A stretch of 64,000 bases of DNA from Crystallibacter sulfonylureivorans_A (GTDB taxonomy: Bacteria; Actinomycetota; Actinomycetes; Actinomycetales; Micrococcaceae): the NCBI RefSeq assembly GCF_047607445.1, contig NZ_JBLKRT010000004.1, forward strand, positions 1 through 64,000, read 5' to 3'. Position numbers and translations under genes: made by a program. This document shows positions 53,953 to 63,175 of this stretch, piece by piece; positions within the stretch are counted from its first letter, which is position 1; each line of letters starts with the position of its first letter. Below the pieces are notes generated by a model that saw nothing but the letters and a program-made list of their open reading frames with translations, was not told where the DNA came from and searched no databases.

Positions 53953-55194
53953 ATGACCACCCCTGTCGACACGAAGGACGACACCGTCCCGGCCAGCCTC
54001 ACCCTAGAGGAGGCTTTGAACAGCGCACGGACCCTGGGACAACTTGTCCGGGATGAGGCCGCTGCCACTGAAGCGCGGAGCTATCACTCCGAGGAACTGC
54101 ACCGCGGGTTCCTGGCTGCTGGGTTTTACCACCTACTGAGACCTAAGACTTTTGGTGGATACGAATTTACGCTCGCGGAGTTCCTACTGGTCATGCGTGA
54201 GATTGCGCGAGCCGATATGGCGACGGGCTGGTGTCTTACCCTGGCCTCAGGACATAACCTCCAGGTCGCCTCGCTGTGGCCGGAGCATGCGCAGCGGGAG
54301 ATTTTCTCCGGCCCCTACTTTGCCGCTCCTATGACGAGCGCGCCCGCAGGAACTCTCACCCGGGTGGAAGGCGGGTTCATCGTCAACGGCAAGCACAGCT
54401 ACGCTTCCGGGGTCCCGTACTCCACCCACTTCTCGGGACACGCCTTCCATGACGACCGCCCGGGCGTCGTGTCCACGTTTATTGCCCCGCGGGAAAGCTA
54501 CACCGTCCTTGACGACTGGGGGCACACCCTTGGCTTAAAGGGGAGCGGCTCCCACTCCGTGCTCTTCAGCGACGCCTTTATACCGGGACACTACGTTCTG
54601 GAAGGAGTGAACCAGACCGCATTGGACATATCCACCGGAACACCGGGTCTGGCGCTGCACGGCAATCCGATGTTCGGGGCTAGTGAGATCGGTTTCTTTG
54701 GGGCCGAGTTGGCCAACCTCGCGGTCGGAGGAGCGCTGGGAGCCTTGGACGAATACGCAGCACTGATGCCCCATAAGAAGACCACTCGGCCTCCTTTCCC
54801 TAACCGGACCGAAGATCTTTTCTTCCAGCACCGCTTCGGTGTAGCCACGGCAAAGCTTGAATCAGCGCAGGCTACGTTGGACCACGCGGCAGCACTGTTC
54901 CAGCAGTTCGTCGAGCGGACTGCCGAAGGCGGAGACGCCATCACTCCGAAGGAAGATTTCCTCGTCCACCTTGTAGCCTCACAGGCCGGGGAGATCGCCT
55001 GGGGTGCAGTACAGGAGATCCTCTTCAAGAGTGCAGGCTCCAGCGCCGTTGTTAACGGTTCGCGGCTCGAACGGATATTTCGTGACCTCAGCCAATGGTG
55101 GTCCCACCTCAACACAGTGATGGCAGACCCCGCTGCCACCGCGTACACGCGCGCACATTTCAACGTCGGCGAGTTCGCGAAGGACCCGCTATGA
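53953..55194 (+). CDS. Acyl-CoA-dehydrogenase-fold flavin monooxygenase (HpaH/DszC-like)
   Basis: 413 residues of the acyl-CoA dehydrogenase fold. The C-terminal QEILFKSAGSSAVVNGSRLERIFRDL is a hallmark of the group-D two-component monooxygenases (HpaH, HsaA, DszC), which hydroxylate phenols with reduced flavin. The flavin reductase at 48729 is the natural partner. The ATG at 53953 follows AAGGAG; four bases overlap PurU, so both are translated together. A ring-hydroxylating or decarboxylating role on a phenol is inferred. Confidence 0.8.
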   Translation: MTTPVDTKDDTVPASLTLEEALNSARTLGQLVRDEAAATEARSYHSEELHRGFLAAGFYHLLRPKTFGGYEFTLAEFLLVMREIARADMATGWCLTLASGHNLQVASLWPEHAQREIFSGPYFAAPMTSAPAGTLTRVEGGFIVNGKHSYASGVPYSTHFSGHAFHDDRPGVVSTFIAPRESYTVLDDWGHTLGLKGSGSHSVLFSDAFIPGHYVLEGVNQTALDISTGTPGLALHGNPMFGASEIGFFGAELANLAVGGALGALDEYAALMPHKKTTRPPFPNRTEDLFFQHRFGVATAKLESAQATLDHAAALFQQFVERTAEGGDAITPKEDFLVHLVASQAGEIAWGAVQEILFKSAGSSAVVNGSRLERIFRDLSQWWSHLNTVMADPAATAYTRAHFNVGEFAKDPL

Positions 55195-56099
55195 CCAACA
55201 CCGCTGCCACCTTGTCCCTTCCCATGCCCACTAACCAAGATCGCGCACACAACTCCAACATCGCACGCCTCCTAGTCCAGGGCGTGGACCAGCCCGGGAT
55301 CGTCTCGACCGTCTCGTCGGCGCTGACCGAAAGCGGGGCCAACGTCATCGCTCTGGACCAGTTCTCGACCGACGCGCAAGGCGGCGCATTCTTTCAGCGA
55401 ACTGAATTCCACATTGAAGATCTTCCCGCCGCCCTGCCCGCGTTGGAGCGTAGCCTGGGTGCGGCCTTGAAAAACTTTGACCTCACTTGGCACCTGGCAC
55501 CTGCTGCGAGTCGGAAGCGTGTGGCGATCTTCGTGTCGAAAACGGATCACTGCCTGCTGGACTTGTTGTGGCGGCACAAGCGCGGTGAGACTGCGATGGA
55601 CATCGTCATGGTGGTCTCCAACCATGCCGACCTTGCCGAATCCGTCCGGCCATTCGGTATCCCGTACTTCCATGTACCTGTATCCGGGGACAAGAAAGAG
55701 GCCGAACACCGCCACCTCGAACTGCTCAACGGCAATGTCGACCTGATCGTCCTTGCCCGCTACATGCAAGTCATCTCCGAGAACTTTCTCGACGAGGTCG
55801 GGACCCCCGTCATCAACATTCACCATTCCTTCCTCCCTGCATTCATTGGCGCTGGTCCCTACCAGAAAGCCAAAGACAGGGGGGTGAAGCTGATTGGGGC
55901 AACTGCCCACTACGTGACAAAAGATCTCGACGAGGGGCCCATCATCGAACAGGACGTCATCCGTGTCTCCCATGATGGGACAACGCGACAGCTAATGAGA
56001 TCCGGGGCAGACGTCGAACGTGCAGTCCTCTCCCGAGCTGTGTCTTGGCATTGCGAAGATCGGGTCATGTTGCACGGCAACACCACGGTGGTGTTCTAA
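55191..56099 (+). CDS. purU: Formyltetrahydrofolate deformylase
   Basis: 302 residues. An N-terminal ACT domain (RLLVQGVDQPGIVSTVSSALTESGANV) is followed by the formyltransferase fold with FVSKTDHCLLDLLWR, LARYMQVIS, the catalytic NIHHSFLPAFIGAGPYQKA and HYVTKDLDEGPIIEQD. It hydrolyses 10-formyl-THF to THF and formate. Next to FolD and a THF-dependent demethylase, it completes the route from methoxy carbon to formate. The start overlaps the monooxygenase stop (ATGA). Confidence 0.95.
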   Translation: MTNTAATLSLPMPTNQDRAHNSNIARLLVQGVDQPGIVSTVSSALTESGANVIALDQFSTDAQGGAFFQRTEFHIEDLPAALPALERSLGAALKNFDLTWHLAPAASRKRVAIFVSKTDHCLLDLLWRHKRGETAMDIVMVVSNHADLAESVRPFGIPYFHVPVSGDKKEAEHRHLELLNGNVDLIVLARYMQVISENFLDEVGTPVINIHHSFLPAFIGAGPYQKAKDRGVKLIGATAHYVTKDLDEGPIIEQDVIRVSHDGTTRQLMRSGADVERAVLSRAVSWHCEDRVMLHGNTTVVF

Positions 56100-56100
56100 G

Positions 56101-56997
56101 GTGGGAGCCCGCATCCTCGACGGCCGGCAGGTCGCACAGTCACGACGAGACCGGCTGGAAAAGGACATCGCTAATTACAAATCAATGACCGGAACTGTGC
56201 CCGGCTTGGCTACCGTTCTAGTTGGCGACGATCCGGCAAGCGAAGTTTACGTCGGCAACAAACGAAAGGCTTCCACCCAAGCCGGTATTCGTGACTTCCA
56301 TCGCCGCCTTCCCGCTGGAGCGTCACAGGCTGAGGTCAAGGCAGTCCTCGCTGACCTAGCAGCAGAGAGCGATGTCTCCGGCATTCTTTTGCAACTTCCG
56401 CTGCCGGCCGGCCTGGACCCGACGCCGCTGCTTGAAGTTATTCCCGCAGAGAAGGACGTCGATGGACTGACCGCAGCGTCAGTTGCACTGCTCACTCAGG
56501 GGCTGCCCGGTTTGCGTCCCTGCACGCCCAGCGGGGTCATCGCCTTGCTGGACGCAACGGGTGTAGAGATGGAAGGGAAACACGCAGTTGTAGTGGGACG
56601 AAGCGAACTCGTAGGCCGGCCCTTGGCCCAGCTACTGCTGCAACGCCACGCCACCGTGACCATCGCCCACTCCCGCACCATAGACCTGCCGGGCATAACC
56701 TGCGGAGCCGACATCCTTGTGGTCGCTGCCGGCGTGCCCGGACTCATAGGCGCTGAACATGTTAAGAAGGACGCAATCGTCATCGACGTAGGGATTCACC
56801 GCACCCGCGGTGGTTTGGTTGGAGACGTGAAATTCGACGAGGTGGAAGAGATCGCGTCTTGGATCACACCTGTGCCCGGCGGTGTCGGGCCTATGACCAT
56901 AACCATGTTGCTGGAGAACACCTTCACAGCCCATAAGATGCAAAAGGAAGCAACAGTGGGGATCGCCGCGTCCCCAATGGTGTCACACCACGAGTAG
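56101..56997 (+). CDS. folD: Bifunctional methylene-THF dehydrogenase/cyclohydrolase
   Basis: 298 residues. The substrate site contains GDDPASEVYVGNKRKA, with the catalytic Lys in the YVxxKxK motif; ILLQLPLPAGLD and PCTPSGVIALLD are conserved, as is VVVGRSELVGRPLAQLL. It converts 5,10-methylene-THF to 10-formyl-THF. The GTG at 56101, one base after the purU stop, is supported by coupling. MetF, needed upstream for methyl-THF, is not in the window. Confidence 0.93.
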   Translation: MGARILDGRQVAQSRRDRLEKDIANYKSMTGTVPGLATVLVGDDPASEVYVGNKRKASTQAGIRDFHRRLPAGASQAEVKAVLADLAAESDVSGILLQLPLPAGLDPTPLLEVIPAEKDVDGLTAASVALLTQGLPGLRPCTPSGVIALLDATGVEMEGKHAVVVGRSELVGRPLAQLLLQRHATVTIAHSRTIDLPGITCGADILVVAAGVPGLIGAEHVKKDAIVIDVGIHRTRGGLVGDVKFDEVEEIASWITPVPGGVGPMTITMLLENTFTAHKMQKEATVGIAASPMVSHHE

Positions 56998-57006
56998 GAA
57001 CAGTCT

Positions 57007-59364
57007 ATGGAGTCAGCGACGTTTAACGGCCTCCCGGCCGAACTCACGCCGTTCGTCGGTAGGCGAGCCGAGACGGAAAACCTGCGGTCCCTCCTGTCAG
57101 AACAACGTTACATCCTCATCGTGGGCATGAGTGGTGTTGGGAAAACCAGGCTCTCACTCCACCTCGCCGGTATGGTGCAGCGGGCTTTCCACAACAACGT
57201 CTATTACGTCCAGGCAGGTACGTTGACCACTCAGGCGGACCTGATTGCGGGAATCGCCTCGGTCATCGGAGCACCTCCGACCAACTCAGTGGAAGGGATC
57301 GCGCTCAAGCTCAAGCAGCGCCCCGCGCTCGTCATCATCGACGGCGCGGACGCGCCGGACCTCGGTCTGGCCCAGCTGGCCTCTGAACTCCTTCGACTAT
57401 GCCATGAACTGAAACTCGTCGTAACTGCACGGGGAAGGACACACCTGGCGGGCGAACGAGTCTTCACCCTCGGAGCGTTGCCGGTCCCCACTCCCGATTT
57501 TGTGGAGGGCCAAGGCGTCGACCGCGCACTGGCCCTCGACTCTGTCGAGCTTCTCGTGGAAAGCATTCGACAGTCCGTACCCGCCTTTGAAGCCACTCGC
57601 CGGAACGCAGAGGATCTGTTCACCATATGCCGCCTCACTGCTGGGATACCGAGCTACCTCGAAGCTGCAGCACGAGCCCACGGTGTGCTGGGTGCGCGGG
57701 GTCTCGCTCGAACCCTGAGCGAACAGTCACTGACCCTGGATGAGTTCACTTCCCCCCTACTACGCAAGGATGTGATGCGGCAAGCCTTTGAACAGGGACT
57801 CAAGCGGGTTGAGGCAGTGGACAGGTCCCTCTACCTCAAGCTCGCCCTCTTCCATTCGCCATTTGACATCCAGTTTGCAGCTGAAGTCTTCGCAGAGGGG
57901 GACGTGGGGGCCACCGCCCCGTCTATGGCCCGACTCGTGGACCAATCGCTCCTCACCGCGCAAATGGTCGATGGGGAACCGCTATTCAGCATGGCAGCCC
58001 CATATCGTCACCTCGCGTTGCAACAACTGCGATCCACCGACGGCGCAGATGCGGCAGGTCGCCTGCTCCGGGAAAAGCTGATCAGTCATCTGCACAGTGC
58101 CGGTGAGGAGTGGTTCTCGGAAAGCCAACTTCCATCGGTCCAGTTCTTAAACCGTTACACGGCAGAAGTCACTGAGCTGCTAGATGAACTTTCGCGCACG
58201 CCTCGCGACGCTCATCTGGCCTTAAATCTAATTTGCGGCCTGCGGTACTACTGGCAAATTCGTCCTGTCGTCCCGTGGCCGCGTGCACGGGACTGGATTA
58301 ACGCAGCACTCAAGTCCACCCACATCCCCGATACCGCCCGGCTAAGAGCACTTCAGATGGACGCATATATAGCCTTCTACGAGAACGATCTTGAGGAGGC
58401 CGGAGCGCAATTACGTCTGGCAGCAGCATTGGCGGCTGATCTACATCCAGAGGCGAAAGACCTTGTCTTCGGAATCTTCATCGACGGACTCCTTCAGTTC
58501 GGCCGGGGAGAGCTGGCGGCTGCCGAACGTTCGTTTCGTCAAGTGGCCAACGTTGCCATGGCCGGCCAGCGAATGTCGGACCAAGTAGGCGAGCGGTATT
58601 GGTTCCTGGCTATGACCCTGCTGGCCAAGGGAGATCTATCGGGGGCGGAACAGCAGGTACAGGAGGGCCTGCGGTTCTGCGAAACTCATGGCGACGTCTG
58701 GGGACGCGCCTACACAATGTGGCTCCTTGCACTGTTGCTGCTGCGTCGCGGAGAAGAAGAAAAAGCATCCAGAGTCCTCAACCAGGCAACCGAAGTCCTG
58801 TTGGCCTATCAGGACAGAACGGGACTAACTCTTGCAGCCCAACTCATGGCAACGATCGCTCTGGGCCGCGGCGACCACGACTTTGCCGCTCGCATCACCA
58901 GCACCCTCCCCGATGGGGGCAAGCGTCCGCCGATGCTTATAGGCGAGATCGACATGCGACGTCTGGAAGAAATCAAAGCAGCCGTGGGCTCGGCTCCCTT
59001 CAAGCACCAGCACCTAGCCACTCACGCGTTCTCAGTCCCCGAAGCGATCAGCCACGTGCTTTTGCAAAAGGATTTGCAAGAGGACTCCAGCCAGCGTCCC
59101 AAACTTGCTCTTGACCCAGCGGGCCAGCTGAGCGCCAGGGAATGGGAGATCGGGAAACTAGTCGCGGAGGGACTCGGAAATCCCGCCATCGCGACCCGGC
59201 TCGTCATCTCTCGTCGAACGGTCGAAGGACACGTCCAGCGGATCCTAGGAAAGCTTGGCTTTAAGTCCCGCAGCCAGATCGCAGTGTGGGTCTCGGAACG
59301 ACGGAGGACAGAACCGGCAGCGGTGCAAGGTCCACACTTACCCAAGAAGATCGGTGGCGGATAA
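57007..59364 (+). CDS. AAA/NB-ARC-type LuxR transcription regulator
   Basis: 785 residues. The P-loop GMSGVGKT is at 40-47, then a STAND-type ATPase with VIIDGADAP as Walker B. A central TPR-like helical region (about 400-640) follows. The C-terminal LuxR HTH reads LSAREWEIGKLVAEGLGNPAIATRLVISRRTVEGHVQRIL. This MalT-like design senses a small molecule and activates. It follows folD by 9 bp, so it probably controls the aromatic cluster. Confidence 0.88.
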   Translation: MESATFNGLPAELTPFVGRRAETENLRSLLSEQRYILIVGMSGVGKTRLSLHLAGMVQRAFHNNVYYVQAGTLTTQADLIAGIASVIGAPPTNSVEGIALKLKQRPALVIIDGADAPDLGLAQLASELLRLCHELKLVVTARGRTHLAGERVFTLGALPVPTPDFVEGQGVDRALALDSVELLVESIRQSVPAFEATRRNAEDLFTICRLTAGIPSYLEAAARAHGVLGARGLARTLSEQSLTLDEFTSPLLRKDVMRQAFEQGLKRVEAVDRSLYLKLALFHSPFDIQFAAEVFAEGDVGATAPSMARLVDQSLLTAQMVDGEPLFSMAAPYRHLALQQLRSTDGADAAGRLLREKLISHLHSAGEEWFSESQLPSVQFLNRYTAEVTELLDELSRTPRDAHLALNLICGLRYYWQIRPVVPWPRARDWINAALKSTHIPDTARLRALQMDAYIAFYENDLEEAGAQLRLAAALAADLHPEAKDLVFGIFIDGLLQFGRGELAAAERSFRQVANVAMAGQRMSDQVGERYWFLAMTLLAKGDLSGAEQQVQEGLRFCETHGDVWGRAYTMWLLALLLLRRGEEEKASRVLNQATEVLLAYQDRTGLTLAAQLMATIALGRGDHDFAARITSTLPDGGKRPPMLIGEIDMRRLEEIKAAVGSAPFKHQHLATHAFSVPEAISHVLLQKDLQEDSSQRPKLALDPAGQLSAREWEIGKLVAEGLGNPAIATRLVISRRTVEGHVQRILGKLGFKSRSQIAVWVSERRRTEPAAVQGPHLPKKIGGG

Positions 59365-59695
59365 GCGGGCGGCGCTGCGGAAAGCAATCCTAGCCACGCC
59401 GAGGCTCAATCCCAAGTAGGGTCACCGCACAGACTGAAGGTTTGTTCGGTGTCTTTATGAAGGCATGGCTGAACATGTGAAGGGTGTTCCGGTTGACCTC
59501 AGAAGAGTGGTGGGCAATAAGCGCATGGTGCATCGCGGTGCTGGGGCAGCGCGGTGCACTCGTTTGTTTCCGTGCGGACAAGCAACCGCCGTACGGATAT
59601 GGCTGGCGTCTGTCGCCCCTCTGTTGACGATGTGGACAGGCCTTTCACACCTAATGAGGAGCGCATCTGCAAAACCTACGCGAGCGTCAGTGCTG
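59365..59695. other. Non-coding gap between convergent genes
   Basis: 331 bp between the regulator and sulfatase stops. No convincing gene or hairpin identified. Confidence 0.45.
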
Positions 59696-62023
59696 CTATT
59701 CGAACGCAAGCTCGACACGGCGCATCACGTCGACGATCTGTTCCCGGTTGTACTCTGCCTTAGGTCCAGGAACGTAGCGGACATGGCGCAAGTTTCCCCG
59801 GTAGCGGAAGCAGCCGTGGCGCCGGTAGAGGTCCCAGTCCACAGGGCCGCCCCGTTCTAGGCCTACGCTGATGCCGGTGAGTGGGCACATGCCAATGAGC
59901 TGATGGACCTGTTCGAGAACGGCGACCTCGGCACCGTTGACCATGAGCCCAATACGCCAACGCACGTGGGAAAGTGTTGTGAACTTGGCGCCTACTGCCG
60001 TCGTACCGACAGCAAGCGGGGTCCGGATGTGAAACATCCGGCCGTAGCAGTTGTAGCTCAGCTGCAGGAAACCGTCCTCGATGTAGAGGACGTAGCCCCC
60101 GCCCTGGTCGCCATGCGCCACCAGGACTCCGCAGTCGCCGTCCTGGAACTTAAGGTCGACTTCGATGGAGAAGGACCTGAGGTTGATCAGCTTTGAGGAC
60201 CGGTAGCGCTCAAGTGTCGGCGATTCGGGGCGGAGCGTGACCGGTTCCTCCATCGGCAGTTCGGTGGAGGGTCGGACCAGCTGCATGGCGCCGTCGTCGT
60301 CCAACGGGAAGACGCTGTTCATCCAGGCGGCCGCCTGCCACCTTTGCTTCAATTCGCTGAGCAGGTCACGATGCTGATTGGCGAGATTTACTGTCTCGGC
60401 AGGGTCGACATCCAGGTTGTAGAGCTCCCACTCGTCGTCCTCCCAGCCTGGACCGGTCCTAAGGGGGGACAGAGCCTTCCAGCAGCCCTCAATGTACGCA
60501 CGGCGCCCCACCAGCTCGAAGTACTGGCTGCGGGACTGGCCGGCGGTTGCCGATCCGGATTCCAGCACCGCGCGCAAACTCCTGCCGTCCTGATCTGGGG
60601 CGGGGAACCCACCCCAGGTCTTCGGGCGTGTGACGCCGGCAAGGTCCAGCATAGTGGGTGCGATATCGGTAACATGCGCGAACTGGCGGCGGACACCATC
60701 GTCATCTGCAGAGCGCGGAAGGCCTGCGGGCCAGGAGATAATGGCAGGGACATGGACGCCGCCCGCATAGGTATGCATCTTGTACTGCCGGAACGGCGTA
60801 TTGGAGGCATAAGCCCAACCGCGGGGATAGTGTACGAAGGTCTGTGGCCCGCCAATCAACGAAGGGTCGCGGTCCACATCCGATTCCCAATCGTCGGGCA
60901 GGAGCGAGCTGGACGTGAACTGGCTGAAGTAGCTGCGGGTGCCGCCCGGGCCGCCTTCGGCCGAGGCACCGTTGTCGGAGGTGAAGACGAAGATCGTGTT
61001 CTCAAACTCGCCAGCCTCTTCCAGATGTCGGATGAGGCGGCCAAGGTTCTGGTCGGTGTTGTCGACCATGGCCGCGTATACCTCCATATAGCGCTCTAGC
61101 AGCGCGCGCTCGTCCACCCCGAGGCTCTCCCACGGTGCGACGTCGAAACCGGTCTCGGCGTTGCGCGGAGCGCATTCGGTGCCCTCGGTGAAGAGCCCCG
61201 AGGCGAGCTGCCGGGCGAAGCGTGCCTTGCGGACCTCGTCCCAGCCGGCGCCGTAGTGGCCGCGATATTTGGCAATGTCGGCCTCCTTGGCCTGCAGCGG
61301 CGCGTGCACCGCCTGATGGGCGAAATAGAGGAAGAACGGCTTGTCCGGGTCAGACTGGCGCAGTTCAGTAACCATGGCCATTGCCCTGTCCGTCAATTCG
61401 TCGGTCAAGTAATAGTCCTCGGGGAAGCTGTCGATGCTGACTTGGGAGTTGTCGCTGACTAGCCGGTGCGGATGGAACAGGGACGTGAAGCCGTCCATGC
61501 AGCCGAAGTACCGGTCGAAGCCGCGCTGGCAGGGCCAGGAGGATTTATCTGCGCCGTCGTGGAGGCGGCTCTCGCCGGTTAGGTGCCACTTGCCGACCAT
61601 GAACGTCGCGTAGCCTGCGGCCCGGAACGATTCCGCAACGGTGGGCACATTCGCGGGAATCTCCATGGTCGAGTGCGGGAAACCCGGGTCGATGTGCGGT
61701 ACGAAGGAGAAGCCGACGCGGTGGTTGTTCAGTCCGGTTATCAGGGAAGCCCGGGCCGGGGCGCACATCGGCGGGGTGTGGTAGTTGGTGAATCGGTAGC
61801 CACCCCCGGCCAGGCGGTCCAGGTTCGGCGTGTCGATTTCGCTGCCGAACGGGCCGATGTCGCTGAAGCCCACATCGTCCATCAGCATAACGACGACGTT
61901 CGGCGAGCCCTGGATCGGACGCGGCTTGGTTGGCCACGCCCGGACGGATTCGGAGGCCCGCTCCCGCACGATCCCGAGAAATCCTTCATTGTCTCGGGCG
62001 GGTAACTGTTCGTCACGGCGCAT
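59696..62023 (-). CDS. Type I sulfatase (arylsulfatase)
   Basis: 775 residues. The formylglycine signature C-x-P-x-R is CAPAR (87-91), with MLMDDVGFSD (metal Asps), GKWHLTG, FFLYFAHQAVHAPLQA, FTSDNGASAEGG and the C-terminal sulfatase subdomain. The last ~180 residues form an extra beta-rich module, LamG-like in form. No signal peptide, so probably cytoplasmic. A formylglycine-generating enzyme is not in the window. ATG 62023 with GGAAGGA. Confidence 0.88.
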   Translation of the reverse strand: MRRDEQLPARDNEGFLGIVRERASESVRAWPTKPRPIQGSPNVVVMLMDDVGFSDIGPFGSEIDTPNLDRLAGGGYRFTNYHTPPMCAPARASLITGLNNHRVGFSFVPHIDPGFPHSTMEIPANVPTVAESFRAAGYATFMVGKWHLTGESRLHDGADKSSWPCQRGFDRYFGCMDGFTSLFHPHRLVSDNSQVSIDSFPEDYYLTDELTDRAMAMVTELRQSDPDKPFFLYFAHQAVHAPLQAKEADIAKYRGHYGAGWDEVRKARFARQLASGLFTEGTECAPRNAETGFDVAPWESLGVDERALLERYMEVYAAMVDNTDQNLGRLIRHLEEAGEFENTIFVFTSDNGASAEGGPGGTRSYFSQFTSSSLLPDDWESDVDRDPSLIGGPQTFVHYPRGWAYASNTPFRQYKMHTYAGGVHVPAIISWPAGLPRSADDDGVRRQFAHVTDIAPTMLDLAGVTRPKTWGGFPAPDQDGRSLRAVLESGSATAGQSRSQYFELVGRRAYIEGCWKALSPLRTGPGWEDDEWELYNLDVDPAETVNLANQHRDLLSELKQRWQAAAWMNSVFPLDDDGAMQLVRPSTELPMEEPVTLRPESPTLERYRSSKLINLRSFSIEVDLKFQDGDCGVLVAHGDQGGGYVLYIEDGFLQLSYNCYGRMFHIRTPLAVGTTAVGAKFTTLSHVRWRIGLMVNGAEVAVLEQVHQLIGMCPLTGISVGLERGGPVDWDLYRRHGCFRYRGNLRHVRYVPGPKAEYNREQIVDVMRRVELAFE

Positions 62024-62258
62024 GCTGATGTCCTTCCTGTCGATTCTGAATTCGGCGGTTCGTGTTTGGACACAGCCGGCGTGCCGAGCTTGGTCTTCGC
62101 GCTGGTAGCGGATCCGTCCTAGATGGGATCCAACGGACCGCAACCGGATCTGCCCGCGGAGCGTGCTCGACGGCCCAAGAGGGGATAGAACGCCCCTCTC
62201 CGTCCGAGATGTCGGCATTCCTGTTGTTTAGGCGGAGTCGCTCTTTTTGAGTTATTGT

Positions 62259-62279
62259 ATTACGAACTTACAAAGTAAT
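62259..62279. promoter_or_regulatory. Inverted repeat between sulfatase and lactonase genes
   Basis: ATTAC and GTAAT separated by 11 bp lie in the 309-bp divergent gap (62024-62332), within the only strongly AT-rich stretch there. The shape fits a GntR-type operator. No regulator gene lies nearby to confirm it. Confidence 0.35.
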
Positions 62280-62332
62280 GGATGAGGTTGGTCATTTCCA
62301 GCTGTCATGGCAAGACGCGTCAAGGAGTAATC

Positions 62333-63175
62333 GTGAACACGGACAGGGACGCGGAGTATGAAGTCGTCATAGTCCGCTACGCCTCACGGCAGACAATGCG
62401 CAGCCAGGTCTACCTGAACTACCACCTGTATGGGGAGCCGGACGGCCCGATCGGAATGGACTACTACTTCTGGGTCATCCGCAATAGCCACCGCACCTAT
62501 GTCGTGGATACCGGCTACAGCACGCTCGGCGGGAATAACCGGAACCGCGGCCACCTGATCCATCCCGGCGAAGCGCTGCGGAAGCTCGGCGTCGACCCGG
62601 ACGAGGCGACGCTGATCCTGACCCACGCGCACTACGACCACGCCGGCAATGTGGACCTGTTCCCAAACTCGACGGTGATCGTGCCCAAGACGGAGTTCGA
62701 TTTCTGGACAGGGCCCTATGCGCGGCGGCTGCAGTACCGCCACTCGGTCGAGGGCAGCGAGATCGACCACCTGCGCACCGTCTACGAACAGGGACGGATG
62801 CAGTTCCACGCCGGGCAGGAATTGCTTGCTCCGGGCATCGAGATGATTCAGCTGGGCGGCCACTCCCCCGGGCAGGCCATCCTGACGGTCAAGACCAGCG
62901 CCGGCACAGTGCTGCTGGCCTCCGACGCCACCCACTACTACGAGGAGCTGGACCGAGACATGCCCTTCCTGGTGGTCGCTGACTTAGAGGCCATGTACGC
63001 CGGCTTCGACGAAATGAAGCGCCTGATGGCCGAGCGCGGCGCCATCCTTGTCCCCGGGCATGACCCGGAGGTCCTGGGCCGGCACGAACAGTACGAAGGC
63101 GAGCTCGCGAGCTTCGCCGCCTCGATCGGCCGTCTGCCGCAGCCCACAGCAACAACGGAAAAGGAACTCGTATGA
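62333..63175 (+). CDS. MBL-fold lactonase-like hydrolase
   Basis: 280 residues. The zinc site is HAHYDH (98-103), with GGHSPGQ, LASDATHYYEELD and PGHDP further ligands, the pattern of N-acyl-homoserine lactonase (AttM/AiiA-type). Quorum-signal degradation is one option; a lactone intermediate of sugar or sulfated-compound breakdown is another. The GTG start is five bases after AAGGAG. It overlaps the next gene (ATGA). Confidence 0.83.
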   Translation: MNTDRDAEYEVVIVRYASRQTMRSQVYLNYHLYGEPDGPIGMDYYFWVIRNSHRTYVVDTGYSTLGGNNRNRGHLIHPGEALRKLGVDPDEATLILTHAHYDHAGNVDLFPNSTVIVPKTEFDFWTGPYARRLQYRHSVEGSEIDHLRTVYEQGRMQFHAGQELLAPGIEMIQLGGHSPGQAILTVKTSAGTVLLASDATHYYEELDRDMPFLVVADLEAMYAGFDEMKRLMAERGAILVPGHDPEVLGRHEQYEGELASFAASIGRLPQPTATTEKELV

